In this document: positions 10,929 to 19,317 of the stretch, in pieces | Position numbering within the stretch: position 1 is the stretch's first letter | Layout: each line of letters begins with the position of its first letter | Source: Candidatus Schekmanbacteria bacterium | GTDB taxonomy: Bacteria; CSSED10-310; JACPHN01 | Length of the DNA: 64,000 nt | Direction: 5' to 3' | NCBI GenBank assembly: GCA_016188575.1 | Contig: JACPHN010000061.1 | Coordinates: forward strand, 1 to 64,000 | Program-made: the position numbers and the translations under genes | The notes under the pieces: model-generated | Databases searched by the model: none | The model's input: the letters and a program-made list of their open reading frames with translations, nothing else | Told to the model about the DNA's origin: nothing

Positions 10929-10981
10929 GCTGGTGCCCTCCGGGTGGGGTGGCGCGAGCCGGTGCGCCTGTCGCAGCGGGG

Positions 10982-11010
10982 AGTATACGCATCGACGCGG
11001 CTCTTGACAA
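10982..11010 (-). promoter_or_regulatory. Sigma-70-like promoter of the exported-protein operon
   Basis: On the minus strand TTGTCA (11010-11005) and TATACT (10987-10982) are separated by exactly 17 bp. Transcription would start near 10975, giving a leader of about 47 nt that contains the GGAGGG ribosome site of the GTG start at 10928. This promoter independently supports the 10928 start. Confidence 0.6.
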
Positions 11011-11020
11011 GCCGGAGGGT

Positions 11021-11090
11021 GCGGCGTCGGCCGAATGTCGGCGATGCTCCTTTACCAGTGTCGCAGGCGCCCCCCTCCCTGCATCCCCCG
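11021..11090. repeat. Dispersed intergenic repeat, copy B (half element)
   Basis: Starts with gcggcgtcggccgaatgtcg and ends in a C-rich tract (ccccctccctgc). The minus strand of 32160-32220 carries the same text with few changes, and 19103-19130 has the first third. Here the element supplies the last residues and the TAA stop (11052) of the adjacent kinase gene. Confidence 0.6.
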
Positions 11091-12006
11091 CCGGGTGCTC
11101 CCGACACCTTGGTCAGCTCGAGTGTACGGCCTCAACGCGGAGATGAAAGCGTCGCAGTCGCTGTACCGGCGGCCCGGCTCCTGGGCGCAGGCTTTCTTGA
11201 CAAGCTCAAAAAGCCCCGGCGAAAGCGGCCGATCGAGCTCCGGCAAGGCGTCCCCGGTGCGCGTGGTGAGCAAGTAGAAGAGCTTCCCCAGAGTTGAGGC
11301 GGCGAATGGGCAGTGCCCCGAAAGCATCTCGTACAACATCACGCCGAGGCTGTAGATGTCGCTCGCCGGGCTCTCCTCTCCGGCAAACCGCTCGGGCGCC
11401 ATGTATTGGACCGTTCCCACCGCCTGGTCGGGTGCCGTCCGCCACGACTGGTCTGGAGCTTTCGCCAGCCCGAAGTCGAGCAGTCGCAGCCGCCCCCCCC
11501 GTGTCGAGCATGAAATTGGCGGGCTTGAGGTCGCGGTGAAGGATTTTCGCGGCGTGCACCGCGCCCACCGCGGTGAGCGCCTGGCAGAGCAGGCCGGCGG
11601 CATCTTCCTCGCGCAGCGGGGCACGTTGCGCGAGGACCCGATCCAGCCCGGTGCCGTCGACAAACTCCGTGACCAGCAGCAGCCTGTCATGCCATTGGCC
11701 GATCTCGACGAAGCGGACAATTCCCCGGTGCTGGACTGTGGCCAGCGTCCTGGCTTCTTGCAAGAAGCGCCGCTCGGCCTCCGTCGCCGTGGGCTCGTTG
11801 CTCGCCGCGCCCAGGACCTTGATGGCGACGAGGTTCTGGTCACGGTCGTCGCGGGCAAGATAGACGGTGCCGAAGGAACCGCGGCCAAGCGTCCGAACAA
11901 AGGTGTAGCGGTCGGCGATCCGCTCGCCTGGTGTGAGCTGGATGGCGTCCGTGAAGGCCGCGGACGCGGCGGCCTGCGGGCGGCGGCCGGCTCCATGCTC
12001 AGCCAC
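11052..12006 (-). CDS. Ser/Thr protein kinase, frameshifted in the catalytic loop
   Basis: Hanks-type kinase of about 317 residues if one base is removed. The glycine loop (LGRGSFGTVYLA), VAIKVLG lysine and HRDLKPANF lie in one frame; DFG (LLDFGLAK), the APE region (MAPERF) and the SDIYSLGVMLYEM helix lie in the next. The break is a run of eight G's (plus-strand C's at 11493-11500) right after FMLDTGG; seven restore LDTGGRLRLLDFGLAK. The GTG at 12006 is the chosen start (GAGG about 9 nt upstream); TTG at 12141 is an alternative. No transmembrane or extra domain follows, unlike the neighbouring kinase. The C-terminal tail and stop come from a dispersed repeat. It is separated from the upstream gene by a terminator at 12276-12311. 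Confidence 0.78.
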
Positions 12007-12275
12007 GGTTGGACCTCGTCTCGGCGTTTTGGCTCGGCGATCCGGCAGCCGTGAGGTGTGGCTCGGAGCGGCTCGTAGCCCGATGCGGTGCTGCCATGGC
12101 GTCGTGGTCTCCAGGGTCGGGGTTTCGTGAGGTTCGGGCAAGGATAAAGCAATCGCTGTGCCGAAGCTGAGCGGAGGTCAGCGGCGCTGGTCGGGGGAGT
12201 CGGGGGACAGGAAAAACGGCGTGCATGGCGGGGTGAGGTTGGGAGGCCGCGATAGGGGCGGAGGGGCGGCGCCTG

Positions 12276-12311
12276 AAAAAGCAGTGTGTGCGGCGACATT
12301 GGTCGCCACAC
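12276..12311 (-). terminator. Rho-independent terminator after the kinase-AAA-TPR gene
   Basis: The minus strand forms GTGT + GGCGAC, loop CAAT, GTCGCC + (GC) + ACAC, followed by ACTGCTTTTT. It lies about 65 nt beyond the stop at 12376 and before the start of the 11052-12006 kinase. The U-run is only five, so strength is uncertain. Confidence 0.55.
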
Positions 12312-12375
12312 GCGCGCGATCATGTCGCCGCGCGCGCGTCTTCCTGCGCAGTCACATCCCTGGCTCGGCGTGCGG

Positions 12376-15300
12376 TTACGAGCCCTCGCGCCCCGTGCCG
12401 GGTCGTGGCCGGCGACCTACAACCGGCCCGCGCTGGCCCAGTTGGCGCCGCTGTGCCGCCTCCTGCTCGGCTCGCCACTGCTGCACGCCCGCCGGCACGT
12501 CCCCCCTGACTTCGCCCGCCAGCAGCGTCTCGCCGCGCCCCGCCAGCCACACTTCCTGGGCCGCTTCCAGAGCGCGCACCGCCTGCATCGGCCCGGATTC
12601 ATCCGGAAGCGAGTATCGGGAGAGGATCGCGCGGGCGCTCTGAATCATACTCTCGGCGCTGCGCTCCGCCGCGAGCGCCAGGTGGCCGCGGCAGGCGATG
12701 CTCCGCGCCAGCTCGGGCAGCTCTTCGACCTCGCGAAACAGCGACTCCGCCGCCTCGAGCTGCTCCAGCGTGCCGGCTTCGGCCGCTCCCGTACGCCGCA
12801 ACAGCACCCCTAGCGCCAGCCGCGCCTGCCCCGCGTTCTGCAGATCACCGAGCACCTCCAGCTTGTCAGCGGCACCGCGGAGCAGCTCCTCGGCGGCCCG
12901 CACGCGCCCCGTATCGCTCAGGCAGGACCCCAGCCAGAGCGCCGAGAGCTGCGCGAGCCTCGCGTTGCCGCACGCCTCGCTGCTCGCCAGAGCCTGCCGA
13001 TAATGCGCCTCCGCGTCGACCAGCTCGCCCGCCAGGTGGCACATACCCGCGAGATTGATGGTGGCAATGATTTCCCAGTACCGGTCTCCGAGCTCGCGGA
13101 GCCGGACGATCGCGGTTTTCAGGACGTCCTGTCCCGCCTGCACTTGCCGCAGGTCGGCATACACCCGCCCCAATCGCACCAGAACCACGGCCGCGCCCAA
13201 GTGATCGCCGGCCGCTTCACTGGCCGCCAGTCCCTCTTGAAGAACACCGATGGCCTCGTGTGGTCGGTTCATCGTGATCAGTAGCGAGCCGTAGCTGCTC
13301 AAGGCCCTGGCCCGCAACGCCGGATCCGCCACCTCGGCGGCTGCCGCGAGCAGCTTTTCGGCCTCTGCCCGCGCGACCTCCACCTGCCCGGTGACCGACA
13401 GCGCGTTGAGCCGGTCGATTCCCGCTTTGAGGCTCATTACCGGATCCCCGGCTTCGCGCCAGGCCTCCTGCGCGGCGCCGAGCTCGGCGACTGCTCGCCA
13501 CAGATTGCCCTGCGCCCGGTAGACCCGGGTCGCGATTTCCGCGTGCAGCTCCGCAAGCGCCCGCGCATCGCCCTGCAGGAGCCGGGCGTAGTTTCGATAG
13601 GCTTCCTCGGCGATGTCGAAAGCATAGGCCGTGGCCGCCGCGCGGGCCGCGGGGAGCAGGTGTGCCTGGGCCTTGCTCGACTCCCCGGCCTCCAACCAGT
13701 GACGACCCAGGTCGGCATGCGCCCTGATTTTCGCCCGGTCATCTCGAGTGCCAGCCAGCCGTGCCTCCAACGCCAGAGCCGCGGCCCGGTGCAGGCGCGC
13801 CTTCTCCTCGCCCGTCATCTCCGCTTGCGCGACCTCGCGAAAACGGTCATGCGCGAAGCCCAGGCGGGGACCGCCGCGGTCCTCGAGGATCTTCGCATGA
13901 ATCAGCTCGCTCACCGCCGCGGATAGCTCTGGCCCCGGCAGCGCCATCTGCGCGTCCAGGAGATCCTCCGGGAAGTCCCGGCCAAGCACGGCGGCCGCAA
14001 AGAGCACGGTGCGCGCCGCCGGCGACAACCTCAGCAAGTGCTGCCTGACGATGGCGCCAATGCCCTCGGGCAAGGGCAGCGTCGCGAGATTGCCCCCGGA
14101 GATCGCTGGTGCCGCGCTCCCCACCTGCCATCTGCCCCTTTCGTCCCTGCCGAGAATGCCAGCGGCAACCGCGGCGTTGCCGTATTCCGCGACGAAGAAT
14201 GGGTTTCCCCCGGCGCGCTCGCAGACGAGCTGCGCCAGCGCGGCCGGAACCCGGCTCAGCGCGAGCATCTCCTGGAGCATGCTGACGATGGCGGATTCGG
14301 CCAACTGTCCGAGGGCGAGATAGGACACGAGAGGGCTGTCTCTCACGGCGCAAAGCGCCGACTGGTCCATCAGCGGCCGGTAGGCGGCGACGACCAGGAC
14401 GCGCGTTCCGGCCAGCGCCGCGGTGGTCGCGAGATGGGCCAGCAACTTCATTCCCAGGCTGTCAGACCACTGCACGTCATCGAGGAGCACCAGGACCGGC
14501 TGGTGCGCCGAAAGATTCGCAAGCAGCTCGCGGATGGCCCGAAATAGCCGCTGAATCGCCACGTTCGGCGGCAAGCTCGCGGGCGGCTTCGGGGCGTCGG
14601 CCGGGGCAAGAGCGGCAAACTCGGCTGCGTATTCTGCGAGCAGGTGGCTCCATGGACCGACGATCTCGGCGGCCCTCGCCTCCGGCATCAGGCGCAGCAG
14701 ATCGGCAATGGCGGTCAATGGCCGGATCCAGGGCTGGAGCGGACGGCGCCTGTCCCGACTGGCTTCGCCCGTGAGCACCAGTGCGCGGGCCTGAGCCGCG
14801 CTGCGTCCAAGCTCGATCATCAGGCGCGTCTTGCCTGAGCCGCTCTCGCCTTCGATCATGAGGATCCCGGGTTGGCCGGCGATAGCTCCGTCGAGCATGA
14901 TCTGGAATCGCCGCAGCTCCTGCTCACGTCCTTGAAACCGCGCCCGGTACAAATAGGCGCGATGCCGGGGCGCACCGCTCCAGGTGCCCGCGCCGGCGCC
15001 GAGCGCCTGCAGGCGCGCGGCTACGATGTCCGCATAGCCAAGCCGTTCGCGCACATCTTTCCGCAACAGATCGCGGAGCAGCAAGCCGAGCTTGACCGGG
15101 ACCTCGGGTGCAACCGTGCGCAGCTCCGGCGGTTCCAGGAGCAGGTGCGCACGCACCAGCTCGGCCGCGGTGGTGCCGGGGAACACGGGTCGTCCCGATA
15201 CGGCATGAAAAAGCAGGCACCCGAGAGCATAGAGGTCTGCCCGTGCGTCCACCATTTCGCCGCGGAGCTGTTCCGGCGCGCAAGCCTCCAAGTTCCCGAA

Positions 15301-15849
15301 GAACCCGGATTCCACCGCCAGTCGCTCGCCTTCACCGCTGGCCGGAAACGCCGCGGAGATGCCGAAATCGACGATAATGGGTGCGGCTCCGGGGGCCAGG
15401 AGGATATTGGCCGACTTGAGATCGCGATGCACCAGGCCCGTGCCGTGCAGGTAGGCGAGGGTCAGGCACAAGCGCTGGAACGCGCTCAGGACGCAGGGCA
15501 GGCGCTGCTCGAGAGAAAGGCCGTCAAGCTCGATGGCCAGGGCTTCCAGCAAGGGCCGCCCCGATACCCGCTCCATGGCAAACCACGGAGGGTCGGCCGC
15601 GGCGTTTTCGTCGACCACGCGAACGACGCCCGGATGATCGAGCCTGGTGAGCGCCAGGATTTCCCTGCGAATGCTGCGAAGAGTTTCCGCGGCCGGCACG
15701 CGCACCGCCTTGACGGCCACCACGGTGCCCATCGGGCTCACCGCTTCATACACGCTTCCGCATGCCCCCTGTCCGAGCAGGGCCTGCACCCGATACGGCC
15801 CAATCTCCTCGGGCATGGCGCTGCTGTGCGTCGCTGCCTGAGCACCCAT
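12376..15849 (-). CDS. Ser/Thr kinase - AAA ATPase - TPR signalling protein
   Basis: About 1157 residues from ATG 15849, chosen because it does not overlap the neighbouring gene and has GAGAGG upstream; longer in-frame starts exist. Residues about 12-290 are a kinase: LGQGACGSVYEA, VAVKAV, HRDLKSANILL (about 139), VDFGIS and a DARADLYALGCLLF helix. The usual M-A-P-E before subdomain VIII reads CAPE (EACAPEQL), so the activation segment is slightly unusual. A STAND/AAA-type ATPase follows, with Walker A GESGSGKTR (about 333) and Walker B VLVLLDDVQWSD. The C-terminal 500 residues are helical TPR-like repeats. This is the PknK/adenylate-cyclase-like architecture common in Myxococcota. A cytoplasmic relay role is inferred; it sits directly behind a regulator gene and may be co-transcribed with it. 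Confidence 0.87.
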   Translation of the reverse strand: MGAQAATHSSAMPEEIGPYRVQALLGQGACGSVYEAVSPMGTVVAVKAVRVPAAETLRSIRREILALTRLDHPGVVRVVDENAAADPPWFAMERVSGRPLLEALAIELDGLSLEQRLPCVLSAFQRLCLTLAYLHGTGLVHRDLKSANILLAPGAAPIIVDFGISAAFPASGEGERLAVESGFFGNLEACAPEQLRGEMVDARADLYALGCLLFHAVSGRPVFPGTTAAELVRAHLLLEPPELRTVAPEVPVKLGLLLRDLLRKDVRERLGYADIVAARLQALGAGAGTWSGAPRHRAYLYRARFQGREQELRRFQIMLDGAIAGQPGILMIEGESGSGKTRLMIELGRSAAQARALVLTGEASRDRRRPLQPWIRPLTAIADLLRLMPEARAAEIVGPWSHLLAEYAAEFAALAPADAPKPPASLPPNVAIQRLFRAIRELLANLSAHQPVLVLLDDVQWSDSLGMKLLAHLATTAALAGTRVLVVAAYRPLMDQSALCAVRDSPLVSYLALGQLAESAIVSMLQEMLALSRVPAALAQLVCERAGGNPFFVAEYGNAAVAAGILGRDERGRWQVGSAAPAISGGNLATLPLPEGIGAIVRQHLLRLSPAARTVLFAAAVLGRDFPEDLLDAQMALPGPELSAAVSELIHAKILEDRGGPRLGFAHDRFREVAQAEMTGEEKARLHRAAALALEARLAGTRDDRAKIRAHADLGRHWLEAGESSKAQAHLLPAARAAATAYAFDIAEEAYRNYARLLQGDARALAELHAEIATRVYRAQGNLWRAVAELGAAQEAWREAGDPVMSLKAGIDRLNALSVTGQVEVARAEAEKLLAAAAEVADPALRARALSSYGSLLITMNRPHEAIGVLQEGLAASEAAGDHLGAAVVLVRLGRVYADLRQVQAGQDVLKTAIVRLRELGDRYWEIIATINLAGMCHLAGELVDAEAHYRQALASSEACGNARLAQLSALWLGSCLSDTGRVRAAEELLRGAADKLEVLGDLQNAGQARLALGVLLRRTGAAEAGTLEQLEAAESLFREVEELPELARSIACRGHLALAAERSAESMIQSARAILSRYSLPDESGPMQAVRALEAAQEVWLAGRGETLLAGEVRGDVPAGVQQWRAEQEAAQRRQLGQRGPVVGRRPRPGTGREGS

Positions 15850-15877
15850 GACTGCTGCCACCGACCTCTCCGCTGCG

Positions 15878-17794
15878 CTATGGTCCGCCGGGGCGGCGTG
15901 CCGCGCCGTCCTGGTGGCGGCCGCCTTCGCCTTGGGTCTCGACTGGCCCGGCGGCAACCTCCGACCTCAGCGCGCGGACCGTCGTGCCGGCGGTGCGAAG
16001 TCGCCAGCTCAAGACGTCGCGCGTGACGCCGAGGGCCCTGGCCGCCGCGACTGCCGTGCCGTGCTCCGCGATCGCCCTCTTGATGTCCTGGATGGTGACC
16101 GCCGCGCCGCCGTCGCGACGCGCCGCGCGCATGGCGTCGCGGAGGTCGAGCCGGCGAATGCGCTCGTTCAGCGACGAACGGGGCAGCGGTCCGGCGCCGT
16201 AGCCCAGGGCGGTCACCACCTCGGCGTCCTCCGCAAGCGCCGTGATGTTACCGCAATGCTCGGAGAGCTTTCGGGACAGCAGGTCGCGGAGGGATCCAGC
16301 GCTCGGCTCACGCCCGGGAGGTCGCACGGCAAACACGGCCCGACGCTCGGCGCTTCCTCTCGCGTCGCTGTCGCCCGCCGCGCTGTCGCCCGCCGCGCTC
16401 CCGCCGGCCTCCGCGCTCGCCGCCGCAAACGCCAGATCACCGCGGCGCAGCAGACCCGCGTCGGCGGCGGCCAGCAGCACGGAGCGTCTGATCGTATGGT
16501 CGAGACCGCGGATATTGCCGGACCGGGCCCAGTCGTGGCTCACCAGCGCCGCCGTGGCATCCGCGCTGAATCCGAACACGTCGCGGCGGTCGAAGTGCTC
16601 GACCGCGCGCAGTCGAAACATCTCCGCCAGCGCCGGAATATCGGCTCGGCGCCCCGATAGCGGCGGCAGGGTCACGGTCATTTCGCTGAGGCGCCAATAC
16701 AGGTCTTCGCGAAAGCGGCCAGCGGCGACCAGGCGGCGCAGGTCCTCATTCGTCGCCGCAATGACTTGCACGTCCACTCGATGGGTCTCGCTACTTCCCA
16801 GGCGCGACAGCTCGCCCTGCTCCGTGAGCCGCAAGAGCCGCTGCTGCAGGTCCAGCGACAAGGTGGAGACCTCGTCGATAAACAGCGTGCCGCCGCTGGC
16901 AAGCTCCGCCTTGCCGGGACGGCCCTGCGGCGGCGCGTTGGCGTAACCCGAGGCCCGCGCATAGCCGAACAGCTCGGCCGCCAACGTTTCCGGCGACGTC
17001 ACCTGACTGCAGTCGAGCGTAATGAATGGCGCCCGCGCGCGCGGACACTCCGCGTGGAACGCCTGCGCCAGGTGGGACTTGCCCGAGCCCGTGGGCCCCA
17101 ACAACAGCAGGCCGACCTTCGCTGCACGCGCGATGCGGCGAAGCGGCTCGATGACATTGCTGACGAAGTCCGGATCGTAGGAATGAAACCCACCCGCCGG
17201 CCACGCGCTACGGGACTCGAGCTGTAGCTCCGCAAGGGCGGATCGCGACGCTTCGAGATCGCGCCGCAGGCCGTCGATGAGCTGCAGCAGGTCGAAGCTC
17301 GGCTGCACCAGCAGCGTAATGTCCTCAATCAGCTCGACGTCGGACCGCGCAAACGCTTCCGCCGCCACCGTCCGGTCCACATAGAGGCACCCCCCAAAGC
17401 GCGTTTCCTGGTCAGGCCGGTTCGGATCGTGAAACCACAGCGGCACCGCCAGCACGTGCGCCAGGTCGTGGCCCAGAATGCTTTCGCTGAAAATGGCGAG
17501 GGGCTCGTCGATTCCCGTCACAAACGGCACCTGAGTCTCGCGCACGCGATCGAGAATCGAGCGGGAGGCAAAGACACCGATCTCATCATCATCGAGAGGT
17601 CCGGTGCCGGAGCTCGGATACGCCTGCCACGAGCTCCGTTCCGGCTGCCACAGCGCGACCACGGCTTCACGCGCGGCAAGAGCTTCCTTCGCCATGGCGG
17701 CGAGGTTGCGAACCGCCAGCTCCAGGCTTCCGGCTCGCGAGAGCTGCCGGCCGATAAGGCCGCGGAGAATGTCCAGATGTTCTTCGCCAGTCAT
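15878..17794 (-). CDS. Sigma-54-type AAA+ regulator lacking the GAFTGA loop
   Basis: About 638 residues from ATG 17794. Residues about 1-210 form a GAF-like sensory domain. The AAA+ core has Walker A (LLLGPTGSGKSHLAQ), ELFGYA, Walker B (GGTLFIDEV), the VQVIAATNEDLRRLV sensor and FREDLYWRLSEMTVTLPPL. Where enhancer-binding proteins carry GAFTGA, this one has ASGYANAPPQG, so contact with sigma-54 is doubtful. The C-terminus has a Fis-type helix-turn-helix (IAEHGTAVAAARALGVTRDVLSWRL), so DNA binding is expected. A 15-bp in-frame tandem repeat encodes part of an Ala/Gly/Asp/Ser linker before it. It precedes the kinase-AAA-TPR gene on the same strand, 28 bp away, so the two probably act together. 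Confidence 0.85.
   Translation of the reverse strand: MTGEEHLDILRGLIGRQLSRAGSLELAVRNLAAMAKEALAAREAVVALWQPERSSWQAYPSSGTGPLDDDEIGVFASRSILDRVRETQVPFVTGIDEPLAIFSESILGHDLAHVLAVPLWFHDPNRPDQETRFGGCLYVDRTVAAEAFARSDVELIEDITLLVQPSFDLLQLIDGLRRDLEASRSALAELQLESRSAWPAGGFHSYDPDFVSNVIEPLRRIARAAKVGLLLLGPTGSGKSHLAQAFHAECPRARAPFITLDCSQVTSPETLAAELFGYARASGYANAPPQGRPGKAELASGGTLFIDEVSTLSLDLQQRLLRLTEQGELSRLGSSETHRVDVQVIAATNEDLRRLVAAGRFREDLYWRLSEMTVTLPPLSGRRADIPALAEMFRLRAVEHFDRRDVFGFSADATAALVSHDWARSGNIRGLDHTIRRSVLLAAADAGLLRRGDLAFAAASAEAGGSAAGDSAAGDSDARGSAERRAVFAVRPPGREPSAGSLRDLLSRKLSEHCGNITALAEDAEVVTALGYGAGPLPRSSLNERIRRLDLRDAMRAARRDGGAAVTIQDIKRAIAEHGTAVAAARALGVTRDVLSWRLRTAGTTVRALRSEVAAGPVETQGEGGRHQDGAARRPGGP
16367..16396. 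repeat. 15-bp tandem repeat inside the regulator gene
   Basis: gctgtcgcccgccgc occurs twice in a row (16367-16381 and 16382-16396). It is in frame and adds five residues (AAGDS-type) to a low-complexity linker, so it does no damage, unlike the 19-bp duplications elsewhere in the window. Confidence 0.85.
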
Positions 17795-17959
17795 GGGGTG
17801 TGCGCTCCGGCACCGTAACCATGATAGTCGAAGTTGCGGCAGAGGGAAAGAGCGACAGAGCATCCGTGGTCCCCAATCTGCTCGCATGGCGCTCTTTCAA
17901 ATTCCGAACCGGCTGCGAGCGGGCGTGGGCGCGGGTGCAATGCAGCGCGCCCGCCACCG

Positions 17960-19072
17960 TCAGTCGGCAGCCGCACCGTCCAGGACAAGAACGTCGACGT
18001 GCTTGGTCTGCCCATCCCACCCCGCGGCGTGCTCGTCCAGGTACGCTGACGCAGCGTCGCCGCTGACAACACATTCCGGTCTCAGCCAGGGATCGTAAAC
18101 GAACAGCTCTTCGCCCTCCGTCCAGACCAGCACCTCGTGGTTCGTCTGCAGGGCGTTGCCACCATTGTTGACGGCGACCAGCGCGGCGCCATTCTCACCC
18201 AGGTCAGCGGCGATCCTTTCGGCGAGCTGGCCGGGCTGCGTGCCGTAGTACATCCTGGCCTCTGCCCCCGCGCTGGTGAGGCCCATGTCCGCCGCCAGCC
18301 TCTCGACTTCATCTGCGGAAAGGCCGGGATCGTCCGGGTTCTCGTCTTTTTCATAGAACATGCGATCGGCAAGGCGGTCGAGGTCTTCTTTCGTTGCGGA
18401 ACCGTCCGCCACCCTCAGCTTGAGGTCTTCGAGCCAGGCGCGGTCGTCGTCGCTGAGAAACTCGGCACCGGCCAGGAGGTTGTCGATCGCGGCGATGACC
18501 GCATCAGGTCCCTGCAGCACGAGGGCCGCGACCACACTGTTTGCCGCGCACCGCTCCTGGTCGTAGTTGGTGTCCTTGTTGCCGTCGTCTACCTGCCAGT
18601 ACTTCTTGAGCGTCTCCAGACTGGCCTTGCCGGTTTCATCGAACACCTTTGCGGTGCCATCGACGCTGGTGCCGACCTCGGCTTCGGCGTCGACGTCTTG
18701 TGCCATGTTCCTGGCTCGGGAACCGCTGGTAGCGGCGAGCGAGCTCTCCAGCCGCGCCCGCAGCGCTCCTGGGTCCCGCCCGCCAGCATTCAACGCCCCT
18801 CCTGCGAAGGGAATGCTCAACTGTTCAGGCTGGCTGAAATCCGGGCCCGAGCTCCCGGAACCGAGAAGCGAGCTCAATGACTGTCCCGTATACGTCGATT
18901 TGCCATACTCGGAAAACGTGGCGCCTCCTGGAAGCGGCTCGGGGCGGGCGTCGGCGCGCTCGGCGGCCGATGGCCGGCTGTCCGTGGCGGCTACGTTCTG
19001 CCGCACGGCGCCGTGCGCGCTTTCGTCATGCGTGGCGACCTGAGGAATCTGGCTGCGTTCGATTCGAGTCAT
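17960..19072 (-). CDS. Papain-like (C39-like) protein 1 with EYGxxTYTGQS motif
   Basis: About 370 residues; start ATG 19072 with AGGAGAG 7 nt upstream. There is no signal peptide or membrane segment. The first 60 residues are polar and low-complexity, then comes GATFSEYGKSTYTGQSLSSL, nearly identical to a motif in the next gene upstream. The C-terminal half contains RCAANSVVAALVLQG (Cys about 174), NHEVLVWTEGEELFVYDPW (His about 311, Asp about 325), a spacing and context like a C39/papain-fold Cys-His-Asp triad. The middle is acidic and helical. I do not recognise a named family. It may be an exported effector, a processed toxin or a protease; the fold call is inference from motif order. Its 5' leader holds a perfect hairpin (19146-19165). 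Confidence 0.6.
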   Translation of the reverse strand: MTRIERSQIPQVATHDESAHGAVRQNVAATDSRPSAAERADARPEPLPGGATFSEYGKSTYTGQSLSSLLGSGSSGPDFSQPEQLSIPFAGGALNAGGRDPGALRARLESSLAATSGSRARNMAQDVDAEAEVGTSVDGTAKVFDETGKASLETLKKYWQVDDGNKDTNYDQERCAANSVVAALVLQGPDAVIAAIDNLLAGAEFLSDDDRAWLEDLKLRVADGSATKEDLDRLADRMFYEKDENPDDPGLSADEVERLAADMGLTSAGAEARMYYGTQPGQLAERIAADLGENGAALVAVNNGGNALQTNHEVLVWTEGEELFVYDPWLRPECVVSGDAASAYLDEHAAGWDGQTKHVDVLVLDGAAAD

Positions 19073-19145
19073 CTGGTAGCTCTCCTTGATGGTGCGAAGA
19101 ATGGGCGTCGGCCGAATGTGCTTTACACCTGAGGCCGCTACGCAG

Positions 19146-19165
19146 GGGCGCGATTTATCGCGCCC
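19146..19165. other. Perfect hairpin between the two papain-like genes
   Basis: GGGCGCGA-TTTA-TCGCGCCC has an 8-bp perfect stem with a 4-nt loop. It lies about 75 nt before the 17960-19072 gene and 150 nt after the stop of the 19318-20565 gene. No U-run follows on either strand, so a processing site, attenuator or protein-binding palindrome is as likely as a terminator. A piece of the dispersed repeat lies nearby at 19103-19130. Confidence 0.5.
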
Positions 19166-19317
19166 GATCATCGCGTCCGGTAATCGACGCGGATCATCCT
19201 CGGCCCGATGATCCCTGGCCCGGCATTGGGGCGCGATGAATCGCCCCCCTCCTCACCGAAGGGCGAAACCGGGAATTCGGCCTACGTCGAAAAATGGCTC
19301 TTCTACTCCTTGTCGTC

